Shown here: positions 35,489-43,586 of the stretch, in pieces | Layout of the letters: each line of letters begins with the position of its first letter | Numbering within the stretch: position 1 is the first letter of the stretch | Origin: a bacterium | GTDB lineage: Bacteria; Joyebacterota; Joyebacteria; Joyebacterales; Joyebacteraceae | Direction of reading: 5' to 3' | Assembly (NCBI GenBank): GCA_025774935.1 | Contig: JALGZK010000012.1 | Span: 1-64,000, forward strand | DNA length: 64,000 nt | Position numbers and translations under genes: made by a program | The notes under the pieces: generated by a model | Told to the model about the DNA's origin: nothing | Seen by the model: the letters and a program-made list of their open reading frames with translations, nothing else | Databases searched by the model: none

Positions 35489-36603
35489 GACGTCGGCCTC
35501 CGGAAGAGGTAGTGTTTGATGTCGATCCGGACGACCACGAAGATCAGGAACCCGTAGAGCACAGCGAGGATGCCCGCCAGCGGGACGTTGTAGCGGTCCC
35601 GGTAGAAGATGAGCCCCTCCCCCGGTTCCGGAACGGGTGCCGCCTCGACAGAGAGATCATCGAGGCCGTAGCGCTCGAGGAACTTCTCCGGACCCGGCAC
35701 GTGGATGACCGGCACGCCGTCTTCGGCCATCATCACGAGCGGGCCCTTGCGCGGGAAGTTCTTCTCCCCGAGGCTCCTGGAGAGCCCCGCCCCGACGAGC
35801 CTTCCCACCTGCGTGCTCCCGATCGAGCCGAGACCACCTCCGATGTTGACGTAGACACGGTAGTCTCCGCCCTCCTCCCGGGCGACCGCCCGGTAGACCT
35901 CCATCCTCCGCGAGATGCTCTCGTCGAGCGTCGGTTCGTCGATGGCCATCACGCCGTTCCGCTCGACCGCCTCGTCGACGAGCCGACGCCCCTCCGGACT
36001 CAGGCCCCTCCCCCGGTCGTCACCGCCCCCACGGGTCGCGGCGACGGATCCCCGGGAGATGAGTCCCTCGTTCTTGAGTATGGACTCCATGTCGAGCCAC
36101 GTCAGGTCCTCGACCGTCGCACCGTACATCGAGGAGCCGACGGACGTGATCGCGACGGGCGTCGCGCCGACGGTCTCGGCCGCGATCATCATCGCGGCGT
36201 TCATGACGGGGAACGCGCCGGTCATGCCGATCGCGACGAGGTCTCCGTCGCGGACGCCGGCCCTCCGGAGGAGCTCGACGAACACGGCTGCCAGGTTCGG
36301 GTTCAGCGCACGGAGCTTCGAATCGTGGGAGCCGCGGCTCGTGGTGATGAGTGTGGACTCGGGGCCGATCATGCCCGTCTCGTTCGGGTCGTTGACGACG
36401 TCGATCGGATCGCCGACACCGAGCCTCACCGCCCTGATCGCGTCCATAGCTGCGCGCGTGGCGACCGCCGCCTCCAGCTTCTGGCTCAGGTATCTCTGCG
36501 CGACGGGGGACTTCGAGCTCTCGGCGACCGCGAGGAGCGCGAGCCCGATCACCGCGAGACCCACGAGGCGTGAGACGTGGACCCTACCAGGACGGTATTT
36601 CAA
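35485..36603 (-). CDS. Poly-gamma-glutamate system protein
   Basis: 372 residues from a TTG at 36603 with GGGAGGAG. One N-terminal membrane segment (about 12-26) and one C-terminal segment (about 345-362) frame a soluble domain. That domain has ESTLITTSRGSHDSKLRALNPNLAA, then GMTGAFPVMNAAMMIAAETVGATPVAITSVGSS. This fits the family that accompanies pgsB and pgsC in many bacteria in place of Bacillus PgsA/CapA (the poly-gamma-glutamate system protein family, named from memory). Topology suggests a periplasmic domain held to the inner membrane at both ends. It overlaps pgsC by 20 bases. Confidence 0.82.
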   Translation of the reverse strand: MKYRPGRVHVSRLVGLAVIGLALLAVAESSKSPVAQRYLSQKLEAAVATRAAMDAIRAVRLGVGDPIDVVNDPNETGMIGPESTLITTSRGSHDSKLRALNPNLAAVFVELLRRAGVRDGDLVAIGMTGAFPVMNAAMMIAAETVGATPVAITSVGSSMYGATVEDLTWLDMESILKNEGLISRGSVAATRGGGDDRGRGLSPEGRRLVDEAVERNGVMAIDEPTLDESISRRMEVYRAVAREEGGDYRVYVNIGGGLGSIGSTQVGRLVGAGLSRSLGEKNFPRKGPLVMMAEDGVPVIHVPGPEKFLERYGLDDLSVEAAPVPEPGEGLIFYRDRYNVPLAGILAVLYGFLIFVVVRIDIKHYLFRRPTS

Positions 36604-37045
36604 TCGGCACTCCTCCCACGGCGACGATGAGAACGAGGCGGACGAGCACGGCCGCCATGAGCATCGAGACGAGCGTCGCCAGCGCGCCCTGCCTCTCCAT
36701 CCAGTACGCCATGAGGCCGGGGATGATGTAGCCGATGGCCTCGAAGCTCCAGATCTCGGGGACCTCGGGCCGCCCGAAGATGAGCCGCGTCAGGTGACCG
36801 ATGAGGAACCCCACCAGTATGACCATGACGAGATGCCGCCGGCCGTAGAGCAACATGAACCGCCCCATGAGCCTGACGATCAGAAACGTCACGATCGCGG
36901 CCGCCACCGTGCCGACCACCCGCACCGGTTCCGCGAGGGCAAGCGCGATGTAGCCCGGAACGACCATGCCTCCTGCGGCGAGGCCGAATGCCTCCGAGAA
37001 GATGAGGCTCATGATGAGCCCGAGCCCGATCGCTATCGGTATCAC
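36584..37045 (-). CDS. pgsC: Poly-gamma-glutamate synthesis membrane protein PgsC/CapC
   Basis: 153 residues (Bacillus PgsC has 149) with four to five membrane helices. SLIFSEAFGLAAGGMVVPGYIALALA, RFMLLYGRRH and the later IGYIIPGLMAYWMERQG are the PgsC landmarks and correspond to SLIFTERTG..GLVVPGYLAL, RFMILYGRR and GVIVPGLIANTIQRQG of the Bacillus protein. It forms the membrane synthase with PgsB. The start is a GTG at 37045 that overlaps the pgsB stop (GTGA), with GAGGAG upstream. Confidence 0.95.
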   Translation of the reverse strand: MIPIAIGLGLIMSLIFSEAFGLAAGGMVVPGYIALALAEPVRVVGTVAAAIVTFLIVRLMGRFMLLYGRRHLVMVILVGFLIGHLTRLIFGRPEVPEIWSFEAIGYIIPGLMAYWMERQGALATLVSMLMAAVLVRLVLIVAVGGVPIEIPSW

Positions 37046-38211
37046 CCGTTCGTGCTCCTCTCGCGGAAGAGCGAGACGAGCCTCGCGCCCATCCCGCCGA
37101 TGTTGCCCACGCCGACGACGATCGACCGCTCATCGGTGAGCTCTACGATCTTGTCGAAGATCTCCTCGGGCTCCCTACCGCCCATGTCGACGATCTTCTC
37201 GGACGAAAGACCGCGGTGGAGAGCGGTGCTCCTCACCGGGTGAGTCAGGTCACCCGCGAGGATGAAGTGGTCGGCGTCGAGGTCTTCGGCGATGATCTCC
37301 CCGAACTGAAACGCCCTGTCGGGCCTGTCTGCTCGCATGCTCACGATCGCGATCACCGTGCTCCCGGGGTCCTGAATCGGATCGAGCGTGCGCCAGATCG
37401 TCAGCGTCGACTCCCGGTCGTTCGCGGCGAATGCGTTCACGAAGTCGATCTCCTTCCCCTCGAACAGCACGTTCTGGATCGTGAGGGCGCCGGGATCGGG
37501 AGTCGCCGCGCGCATGCCCGGAAACGCCACGTCCCTCGGCACCCCGAGGTGCTCGCAGACGGCGAGCGCGAGCGCCACGTTGTCCTTGTGCTCGACGTAA
37601 CCGAATCCCGTCACGATGTTCGCGGGCCACTCCTCGGCGTTCACCTTGTAGAGGTCGACGCCCTGCTCCGCCGCGGTCGCCTCGATCGGCCCGACCCGCT
37701 CGAGCTCGCTCGTGAAGACCGCACCGCTGGCGGGGACCGTTCCAGAGAGAGCGATCGCCACGTCGTCGACCGTCGGCCCCATCACGTCGAGGTGGTCTGG
37801 GCGCACGTTCGTGATGACGCCGACCGTGGAGCGTACGAGCCAGCTCTCGGAGAGCCTCTGGAGATCGGGGCGGAGCGCCATGCACTCGACGACGAGCGCG
37901 TGAGCGCCCTCGCGCCTCGCCCGGGCGACGATCCCGATCTGCTCCCGGATGTTCGCCGGGCCAGGTCTCGAGATCGGCTCCTCGGAGCCGTCCGGGCGGA
38001 TGTAGCGGGACGCCGACCCGGTCGTCTTCGCGACGGTTCGGACGCCGCCCGCACGGAGGCCGGCGGCGATGAGCCGGGTCACCGAGGACTTGCCGCGGGT
38101 GCCGTTGACGTGTACGCGGATGGGGACTGCGGCGAGGTTCCGGCGGTGGAACCGGCGTTCGAGGACGCCGTACGCGAAGAACGCGGCGGCTATGACGAGG
38201 ACGAGAACCAT
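37042..38211 (-). CDS. pgsB: Poly-gamma-glutamate synthase PgsB/CapB
   Basis: 389 residues (Bacillus 393). It is a Mur-ligase-like ATP-dependent amide ligase that polymerises glutamate through the gamma-carboxyl. An N-terminal membrane helix (VLVLVIAAAFFAYGV) is followed by the P-loop HVNGTRGKSSVTRLIAAGL, a long central domain with NVRPDHLDVMGPT and FVNAFAANDRESTLTIW, and the terminal GVGNIGGMGARLV. All are in the same order as in Bacillus PgsB. The ATG at 38211 gives the family length. The frame also opens at 38262. It heads the five-gene operon under the promoter at 38329-38357. Confidence 0.95.
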   Translation of the reverse strand: MVLVLVIAAAFFAYGVLERRFHRRNLAAVPIRVHVNGTRGKSSVTRLIAAGLRAGGVRTVAKTTGSASRYIRPDGSEEPISRPGPANIREQIGIVARARREGAHALVVECMALRPDLQRLSESWLVRSTVGVITNVRPDHLDVMGPTVDDVAIALSGTVPASGAVFTSELERVGPIEATAAEQGVDLYKVNAEEWPANIVTGFGYVEHKDNVALALAVCEHLGVPRDVAFPGMRAATPDPGALTIQNVLFEGKEIDFVNAFAANDRESTLTIWRTLDPIQDPGSTVIAIVSMRADRPDRAFQFGEIIAEDLDADHFILAGDLTHPVRSTALHRGLSSEKIVDMGGREPEEIFDKIVELTDERSIVVGVGNIGGMGARLVSLFRERSTNG

Positions 38212-38328
38212 CGGGCGTGATCCCCTGCCTGGTCCACTAAAGAATAAGCCGACCTCCGCCATCCCTGTCGCGCGGCCCTGGCCCTCCCGACTGGGGCGCG
38301 CGCGAAGTGAGACGAAGCCGGCGGAAGT

Positions 38329-38357
38329 ATCCTACAGGATGGCGCCCTTGGTGTCAA
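38329..38357 (-). promoter_or_regulatory. Promoter of the pgs operon
   Basis: Minus strand TTGACA (38357-38352, full consensus), 17-bp spacer, TAGGAT (38334-38329). Predicted start near 38322, about 110 bases before the pgsB ATG. GGACGGCC occurs twice as a direct repeat in 38358-38435, just upstream. Confidence 0.7.
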
Positions 38358-38445
38358 GGACGGCCTTCCCGGGGCCCGGGGCCCGGTTCCGCCCGCCGGA
38401 CCGCCCCCGCGGAGGGACGGACCGACGGACGGCCTCCAGGAACAG

Positions 38446-39873
38446 CTATTCCAGCTCGATGACGTTGACCTCGCCGAAGTTCGAGAGCGGCTGGTCGAAC
38501 TGGTCTTCCTGCCCGACCACGAGGATCGTCAGGCCATCGGGGTGGAGGTACTCGCGCGCCGCGGCCGCGAGGTCCTCGACCGTGAGCTCCGAGATCCTCT
38601 CGAAGTCCCTCTCCGCGGAGTCGAGCGGCCTCCCCTCCCATCTGAGGGTCACGAGGCGGTTGACCACGGTCCTGTTCGACTCGTAGTCGAACACCTGCCT
38701 GTTCAGGTAGGCGTCCTTTGCTCCCTCGAACTCCTCCTCGGTCGGACCGTCGTCGCGCATCATCTCGATCTGCTCGAGGATGAGAGCGATCGCCCGGGCC
38801 GTCGCCTCGGACTTCGTCTGCGAGGACGCCGTGAAGAGCCCGTAGGTCCACGCGTCGTCGCCGTATCGCGAGTACGCCGCGTACGCGAGGCCCTCGTCCG
38901 TCCGGACCTTCTGGGTGATGCGGGACGTGAAGCTCCCGCCCCCGAGCACGAAGTTCATCAGGCGGACGGCCATGCGGTTCTCGTCGCGCCGGTTCATGCC
39001 AAGGTGACCGATCATGATGACGCCCTGATTGGTCTCCTTCTCGACGTAGTTCACCGACGGCTCGAACGCGAGCTCCATCTCGGGCTCTGGCTCGATCGTG
39101 ACGGTCGCCGGCTGCCAGCCCGTGAGCGATTTGTCGAGCGCGGCAACGATCTCGTCCTTCGTCACGTCGCCCGTGACGCCGATGATTGCGTTGTTCGGAT
39201 GAAAGAACCGGCTGTGGTACTCGACGATGTCGTCCCGCGTGATCGCGCTGACGCTCTCCTCGGTGGCCTCCCACGCCATGGGGTGGTCGCCGTAGACGAC
39301 CTTCGCGTACTCACGACGGGCGATGCGTCGCGGGTCGTCGTTCTCCCTGCGGATGTTCTCGAGCATCGTCTCCCTGCGGAGCTCGATCTTGTCCTCCGGG
39401 AAGGCCGGGTTCGCGAGGAGATCGTTCAGGATCGTGAGACAGAGCCCGAGGTCCTTCTTCAGGCAGTTCACCGAGATCGTCGCCTTCCTGTAGCCCCCGC
39501 CGAACTCCACCGAGGCGGCGACGAACTCCAGCTCCTCGTTGATCCTGTCGGCGGGCCACTCCTCCGTCCCGCCGTTCCGGATGGCCCACGCGGCGAGTTC
39601 GTTCAGCCCGATGAGCTCCTGGGGCGCGCGGTCCGTGCTCACGATCATGTAGATGTTCACCACCGGGACCTCGTGGTCCTCGAGGAAGAACCCGGTGAGC
39701 CCGTTCTCGAACTCGATCTCCTCGTACTCCGGGGTCTTGAGCTTGATGTCGGGGTACTTGAGCTCGCTCGGGTGCTTCACCTTCTTCGCCTGCGCCTCAC
39801 CCGTGAGACAGGGCGCCGCAAGGAACGCGGCGGCCGCGACCAGGACGAGGACGAGCGTTGCGGTTCTCTTCAT
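38446..39873 (-). CDS. M16-family protein without zinc motif (partner subunit)
   Basis: 475 residues, ATG at 39873 with AAGGAG. A signal peptide precedes two M16 half-domains. At the site of the inverted zinc motif HxxEH (usual context GLAHLLEHMLFKGT) it reads GLNELAAWAIRNGGT (near residue 91), so all ligands are lost. The second domain keeps the MNFVLGGGSFTSRITQKVRTDEGLAYAAYS segment, the Arg/Tyr substrate-holding motif of M16 C-terminal domains. This matches the non-catalytic subunit of a two-chain M16 enzyme of the mitochondrial processing peptidase/PqqFG kind. The active partner is 34 bases upstream. Confidence 0.9.
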   Translation of the reverse strand: MKRTATLVLVLVAAAAFLAAPCLTGEAQAKKVKHPSELKYPDIKLKTPEYEEIEFENGLTGFFLEDHEVPVVNIYMIVSTDRAPQELIGLNELAAWAIRNGGTEEWPADRINEELEFVAASVEFGGGYRKATISVNCLKKDLGLCLTILNDLLANPAFPEDKIELRRETMLENIRRENDDPRRIARREYAKVVYGDHPMAWEATEESVSAITRDDIVEYHSRFFHPNNAIIGVTGDVTKDEIVAALDKSLTGWQPATVTIEPEPEMELAFEPSVNYVEKETNQGVIMIGHLGMNRRDENRMAVRLMNFVLGGGSFTSRITQKVRTDEGLAYAAYSRYGDDAWTYGLFTASSQTKSEATARAIALILEQIEMMRDDGPTEEEFEGAKDAYLNRQVFDYESNRTVVNRLVTLRWEGRPLDSAERDFERISELTVEDLAAAAREYLHPDGLTILVVGQEDQFDQPLSNFGEVNVIELE

Positions 39874-39907
39874 CGTGTGCTCCTTGGGTATCCGTTTCGG
39901 AGGAGCT

Positions 39908-41815
39908 CTACTCCTCGTCCGTCGTCTCCTCGCCCATGGGCTCCTCGCCCTCGGGCTCCTCGCCGCCCTGCTCCGCCTTCATCCGCTCCCAGAGCTCCCT
40001 GGCGAACTCCTCGCGGCCGGCCTCGTCGAGCGACTGGAACTTCATCATGAGCATGCCCTGCTCCTCTTCGGGGAGCGTCCGGGCCCACATCATCAGCTCT
40101 CCGAAGTCGACCTCGTCGCCGGCTCCCTCGCCGTCCTCCGATGCCGTCTCGACGAGCCACCCGACGGTGCGGTTCTCCTCGGTGAAGTACTCCTCGGCGA
40201 CCCTCATGATGTCCTCGGGGGTCACCTCGCGGCTCCGCTCCATGTCGGTCAGAATCGCCCGCCAGTCTCCACGGATACCGGCGTACATCCCGACGGTGAA
40301 CGCGAGTCCGATGTTCGACCCGAGGGAACGCACCAGCTGCGCCTCCTCCTGGTTCCACGTGCGCTCGAGCTCGCGCATCTCGACCGGCTCCGTCTTGAGG
40401 CGCTCGACCTCGGCGAGGATCGCCAGCTCGACCTCCTCGAGCGTGTGCGGGTCCTTCGGGTCCGCCTCGATGATGAACATCGGGTCGAGGCGGCTTCCGG
40501 GCCCGACCCACACGCCAGGCGCGGTCCTCGTGAGGCCCTGCTCCTCGTAGATCGACTTGTAGAAGCGGCTGGTGCGTCCGCCCGCCAGGACCGACGAGAG
40601 GAGGTCGATCGCGTAGCCGTCGGGGTGCGGCGGGTTGACGACGTGATAGCCTATGTAGAGCGACGGCTTCGCGTCCTGTTTGACGACGACCCGGCGCTCG
40701 CCCTGCTGCTTCGGTTCCGTGGTCGTGAGCTCGGGAAGGGGCGGCCCGGAGTCGAGCCTCCCGAAGTACTTCTTCGCGAGCTTCTCGACCTCGTCGATGT
40801 CCACGTCCCCGACGAAGATCCCGAGGGCGTTGTTGGGTCCGTAGTAGGTGTCGAAGTAGCTCTGGAGGTCGGCGCGCGTCATCATGGTGAGGTCCGACAT
40901 CCAGCCCAGAACGGGCACGCCGTAGGGGCTCGCGCTGTACGCCGTCGCCATGAACGACTCGTAGAGGACGTCGTCCGGGTCGTTCTCGCTCATTCGGCGC
41001 TCTTCCCTCACGACGTCGCGCTCCGTGTAGAACTCCCGGAAGACCGCGTTCTCGAGGCGGTCGGACTCCATCAGGAAGAAGAGCTCGATCCGGTTCGACG
41101 GAAGGTAGGAGAAGTAGAATGTCCCGTCGTTGGACGTGCCCGCGTTTAGCATCCGGGAGCCGTTGTTCATGTAGGTCTCCCAGAGCTCGTTCGAGATCAC
41201 GAGCTCGCGGTGCTCTTCCATCGTGTCGTAGAGTTCCATCTCGGTACGCTTGAGCGTGAGGTAGAGCTCGAAGTAGTCGGTCTCGTCCTCCTCGAGAAGC
41301 CCGCCGATCGAGAGCATCTCCTCGGTCGGTCCCGCCTCCTCGAGCATCTCGATCGTGAGCTCGAGCTCGAGAGCCCTGTCGGTCCCGATCGCGTCGCGGT
41401 CCTCGTCGCTCATCGACGCCGTCAGCTCGGTCACGTGCTCGTCGAAGTAGCTGAGCCGCCAGGGCGCGATCTCGATCATGAGGTCGCGCGCGGCGACCGC
41501 GAGCTCGTCCTCGCGCTCGAGGTACGGGAGCTCCTTCTCGTAGTCCTTCGTGCCGACGGTCTCGGTGCCCTTGAAGAGCATGTGCTCGAGGAGGTGCGAG
41601 AGACCTGTGATCCCGTTCGACTCGTAGATCGCGCCGACCTTGAAGGCCACCGCGCAGAAGACGACGGGCGCCTCGTGACGCTCGACGACGAGGAACTTCA
41701 TCCCGTTGTCGAGCTCGAACTCCTGCACCTTGTCCTCGAGGGTCTGAGCCCGAGGGGCGGGCGCAGAGAGGAGGATGGCGACAAGACACAGACAGACGAC
41801 GGAAAACCGCCTCAT
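39908..41815 (-). CDS. M16-family zinc metallopeptidase, active subunit
   Basis: 635 residues, ATG at 41815 with AAGGAG; the frame runs further upstream without a ribosome site. Signal peptide (1-20). The inverted zinc motif HLLEH is intact in GLSHLLEHMLFKGT (near residue 72). An acidic insertion of about 120 residues follows. Then come the family landmarks NAGTSNDGTFYFSYLP and ERDVVREERRMSENDP. The C-terminal half has LAGGRTSRFYKSIYEEQGL. The last 45 residues are very acidic (EEPEGEEPMGEETTDEE). It is a periplasmic or outer-surface oligopeptidase, paired with the non-catalytic M16 chain that follows. Promoter at 41896-41925. Confidence 0.94.
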   Translation of the reverse strand: MRRFSVVCLCLVAILLSAPAPRAQTLEDKVQEFELDNGMKFLVVERHEAPVVFCAVAFKVGAIYESNGITGLSHLLEHMLFKGTETVGTKDYEKELPYLEREDELAVAARDLMIEIAPWRLSYFDEHVTELTASMSDEDRDAIGTDRALELELTIEMLEEAGPTEEMLSIGGLLEEDETDYFELYLTLKRTEMELYDTMEEHRELVISNELWETYMNNGSRMLNAGTSNDGTFYFSYLPSNRIELFFLMESDRLENAVFREFYTERDVVREERRMSENDPDDVLYESFMATAYSASPYGVPVLGWMSDLTMMTRADLQSYFDTYYGPNNALGIFVGDVDIDEVEKLAKKYFGRLDSGPPLPELTTTEPKQQGERRVVVKQDAKPSLYIGYHVVNPPHPDGYAIDLLSSVLAGGRTSRFYKSIYEEQGLTRTAPGVWVGPGSRLDPMFIIEADPKDPHTLEEVELAILAEVERLKTEPVEMRELERTWNQEEAQLVRSLGSNIGLAFTVGMYAGIRGDWRAILTDMERSREVTPEDIMRVAEEYFTEENRTVGWLVETASEDGEGAGDEVDFGELMMWARTLPEEEQGMLMMKFQSLDEAGREEFARELWERMKAEQGGEEPEGEEPMGEETTDEE

Positions 41816-41895
41816 GGGCGTCTCCTTCCGCTGCTGGTTCACTACCGTTTGTGTTCTCGGTATCCGGCGTACGTTCCGGCGATACACGACCTACG

Positions 41896-41925
41896 AGCGT
41901 AACCCCTGAGCGGAGCCTCAGTCAA
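41896..41925 (-). promoter_or_regulatory. Promoter of the M16 pair
   Basis: Minus strand TTGACT (41925-41920), 18-bp spacer, TACGCT (41901-41896). Confidence 0.5.
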
Positions 41926-41965
41926 GGAAGAGGAGCACCCGGGCTGGGAGCGTCCCCGGGGCCGC

Positions 41966-41994
41966 TTGACAGGCCCGAGCGGGGGTCATAGCAT
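41966..41994 (+). promoter_or_regulatory. Promoter of the lipoprotein/FAH unit
   Basis: TTGACA (41966-41971), 17-bp spacer, TAGCAT (41989-41994), 45 bases before the ATG at 42040. It is divergent from the M16 promoter. Confidence 0.65.
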
Positions 41995-42039
41995 CGGGCT
42001 CGAGTCAATCCCACGAGTGATGGCAACAGGGAGGATTCG

Positions 42040-42492
42040 ATGAAGCGGACGAAAGGTGCTGCGACGGTCGTGGCGACGCTCGCGGCTGCGTGCGTGCTCT
42101 CTTGCCTGGCCTTGACGGTCGGGTGCGACTCGAGTCCCACGGACACCGACGACAACGGCGCCGACCACGGGATCGTCGGCGTCTGGCACCGCGAAGACGA
42201 CGGGGCGCTCTTCGACTTCGCGGAGAACGACAGTATCTACCTCATTGGAGAGGCGGGGCGGGACACCTGCATCTGGGCCCGCGGCACGTACGTCGTCGAC
42301 GGGGACAGCATCGCGCTCGACACATCCGACGGCGCCTGCACGGGAACGTGGGAGGTGACGGGGGAGCACGACACCCTGACCCTCTTCCTCGTGGAACCGT
42401 GCGAGACCATCGTCCTCGACCGCGTGAGCGGTCCGGACCACACAGAGGTCCCGGGATGTGATCGCCCCGGGACGAAGGGAGCCGGAGAGTGA
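42040..42492 (+). CDS. Small lipoprotein, unknown
   Basis: 150 residues, ATG with GGGAGG. The signal peptide ends in a lipobox-like LTVGC, then a Asp/Ser/Thr-rich linker and a compact beta-rich domain (GIVGVWHREDDGALFDFAENDSIY, then GTWEVTGEHDTLTLFL). The strand pattern resembles lipocalin-like single-domain proteins of the form GxWxxxxxxxxxxF. Several Cys (TCIW, GACTG, EPCET, VPGCD) could form disulfides. Its stop overlaps the FAH-family start by 4 bases (GTGA), so the two are translationally coupled, an odd pairing of an envelope lipoprotein with a cytosolic enzyme. Confidence 0.8.
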   Translation: MKRTKGAATVVATLAAACVLSCLALTVGCDSSPTDTDDNGADHGIVGVWHREDDGALFDFAENDSIYLIGEAGRDTCIWARGTYVVDGDSIALDTSDGACTGTWEVTGEHDTLTLFLVEPCETIVLDRVSGPDHTEVPGCDRPGTKGAGE

Positions 42493-43145
42493 GCTACGTA
42501 GTCTTCGCGGACACAGCCGAGAAGCTCCCGGTCGGGAAGATCGTCGCCGCCGGGCAGAACTACGCCGACCACACGAAGGAGATGGGCGCCCCGAAACCGA
42601 GGGAGCCCGTGCTCTTCATGAAGCCCTCGACGGCCATCCTCCACGAGGGGAACCCAATCGTCTATCCTCCGGTCACGGAGCTCCTGCACCACGAGGTCGA
42701 GCTCGGTCTCGTGATCGGGGACCCGTGCAAGGACGTCAGCGCCTCGGACGCCGATCGCTACATCTTCGCGTACCTCCTCGCGCTCGACCTGACGCTCCGC
42801 GACCTCCAGAGCGCGGCGAAGGAGAAGGGACGCCCGTGGGCGACGGCGAAGGGGTTCGACGGATCCTGTCCGATCTCGCGGGCGACGCGGCTGGAGGACC
42901 CCGCCGTCCTCACCGAGCTCGAACTCGGTCTCAAGGTGAACGGCGAGCAGCGCCAGCTGGGAAACACGCGCGACATGGTCTGGAGCTGTCAGGAGCTCGT
43001 CGCGTTCGCGTCGAAGTTCTTCACGCTCGAACGGGGCGACATCGTGCTCACCGGCACGCCGGCCGGGGTGGGCCCGCTCGTGAGGGGCGACAAGATCGAG
43101 GCGTGGCTCGGCTCGACCGTCGCGTTCTGGTTCGACGTGGTGTGA
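42489..43145 (+). CDS. Fumarylacetoacetate hydrolase-family protein
   Basis: 218 residues, the short FAH form. AGQNYADHTKEMGAP, FMKPSTAI, HHEVELGLVIG (metal Glu residues), LRDLQSAAKEKGRPWATAKGFDGSCP and LTGTPAGVG are the family blocks in order. Members hydrolyse or decarboxylate beta-keto acids such as acylpyruvates or oxaloacetate. Given the malate and citrate genes nearby, oxaloacetate decarboxylase or acylpyruvase activity is a fair guess, but the sequence does not settle it. GTG start at 42489. Confidence 0.92.
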   Translation: MSYVVFADTAEKLPVGKIVAAGQNYADHTKEMGAPKPREPVLFMKPSTAILHEGNPIVYPPVTELLHHEVELGLVIGDPCKDVSASDADRYIFAYLLALDLTLRDLQSAAKEKGRPWATAKGFDGSCPISRATRLEDPAVLTELELGLKVNGEQRQLGNTRDMVWSCQELVAFASKFFTLERGDIVLTGTPAGVGPLVRGDKIEAWLGSTVAFWFDVV

Positions 43146-43226
43146 CGGCCGAGACGGCGTCGCCTCGAGCCGGACCTCCGGAGACGGGAGGCACCGGCCG
43201 GGTCGCGGACGCCCGGTGGCAAACAG

Positions 43227-43267
43227 AAGGCGGCAGCTCGCCGCTCGCGCGGAAGAGCCGCCGCCTT
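43227..43267. terminator. Hairpin between convergent genes
   Basis: AAGGCGGC/GCCGCCTT arms with a 25-base centre that can pair further, followed by T. It lies between the stops at 43145 and 43284. Confidence 0.5.
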
Positions 43268-43283
43268 TCGCATGCAGGATGGC

Positions 43284-43553
43284 CTAGACCTGGATGAACT
43301 TCTCCTCGCCCCAGACCGAGAGCCTCTTGATGTCGTAGAAGGGGATGTACTGCTCGACGTGTTCCTGATGGTCCCCCTTCTTCGCGTCGAAGCCGACCAG
43401 CACGAAGTCATCGCCGACGTGATTGACCTCGACCTCGTACGTCTCGAGACCCAGCTGCTCCCTGAGCGCGGTCTTCTGGTAGCTCTCGGGGTTGATGATC
43501 GTCGCCTTCTGCCCCACCCACGACTCCAGAACCGCCTTGAAAGACTCGGACAT
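43284..43553 (-). CDS. Small conserved-looking protein, unknown
   Basis: 89 residues, ATG at 43553 with GAGGAGG. No signal peptide or membrane segment. It has the look of an Sm-like or small beta-barrel fold: VLESWVGQKATIIN at the start, EVEVNHVGDDFVLVGFD in the middle and YIPFYDIKRLSVW at the end, which is the rhythm of proteins that sense or anchor. I cannot name a family. It lies 33 bases downstream of the isocitrate dehydrogenase on the same strand and is probably cotranscribed. Confidence 0.75.
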   Translation of the reverse strand: MSESFKAVLESWVGQKATIINPESYQKTALREQLGLETYEVEVNHVGDDFVLVGFDAKKGDHQEHVEQYIPFYDIKRLSVWGEEKFIQV

Positions 43554-43586
43554 GGTCGCCTCCTCGCGTGACCTGCCCCAGGCGAG

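Noticed and set aside
38336-38445. GC-rich repeats (GGGGCCC, GACGG) as a terminator or operator upstream of pgsB
   Set aside because: They do not form one clean stem. Simple GC-rich composition explains them.
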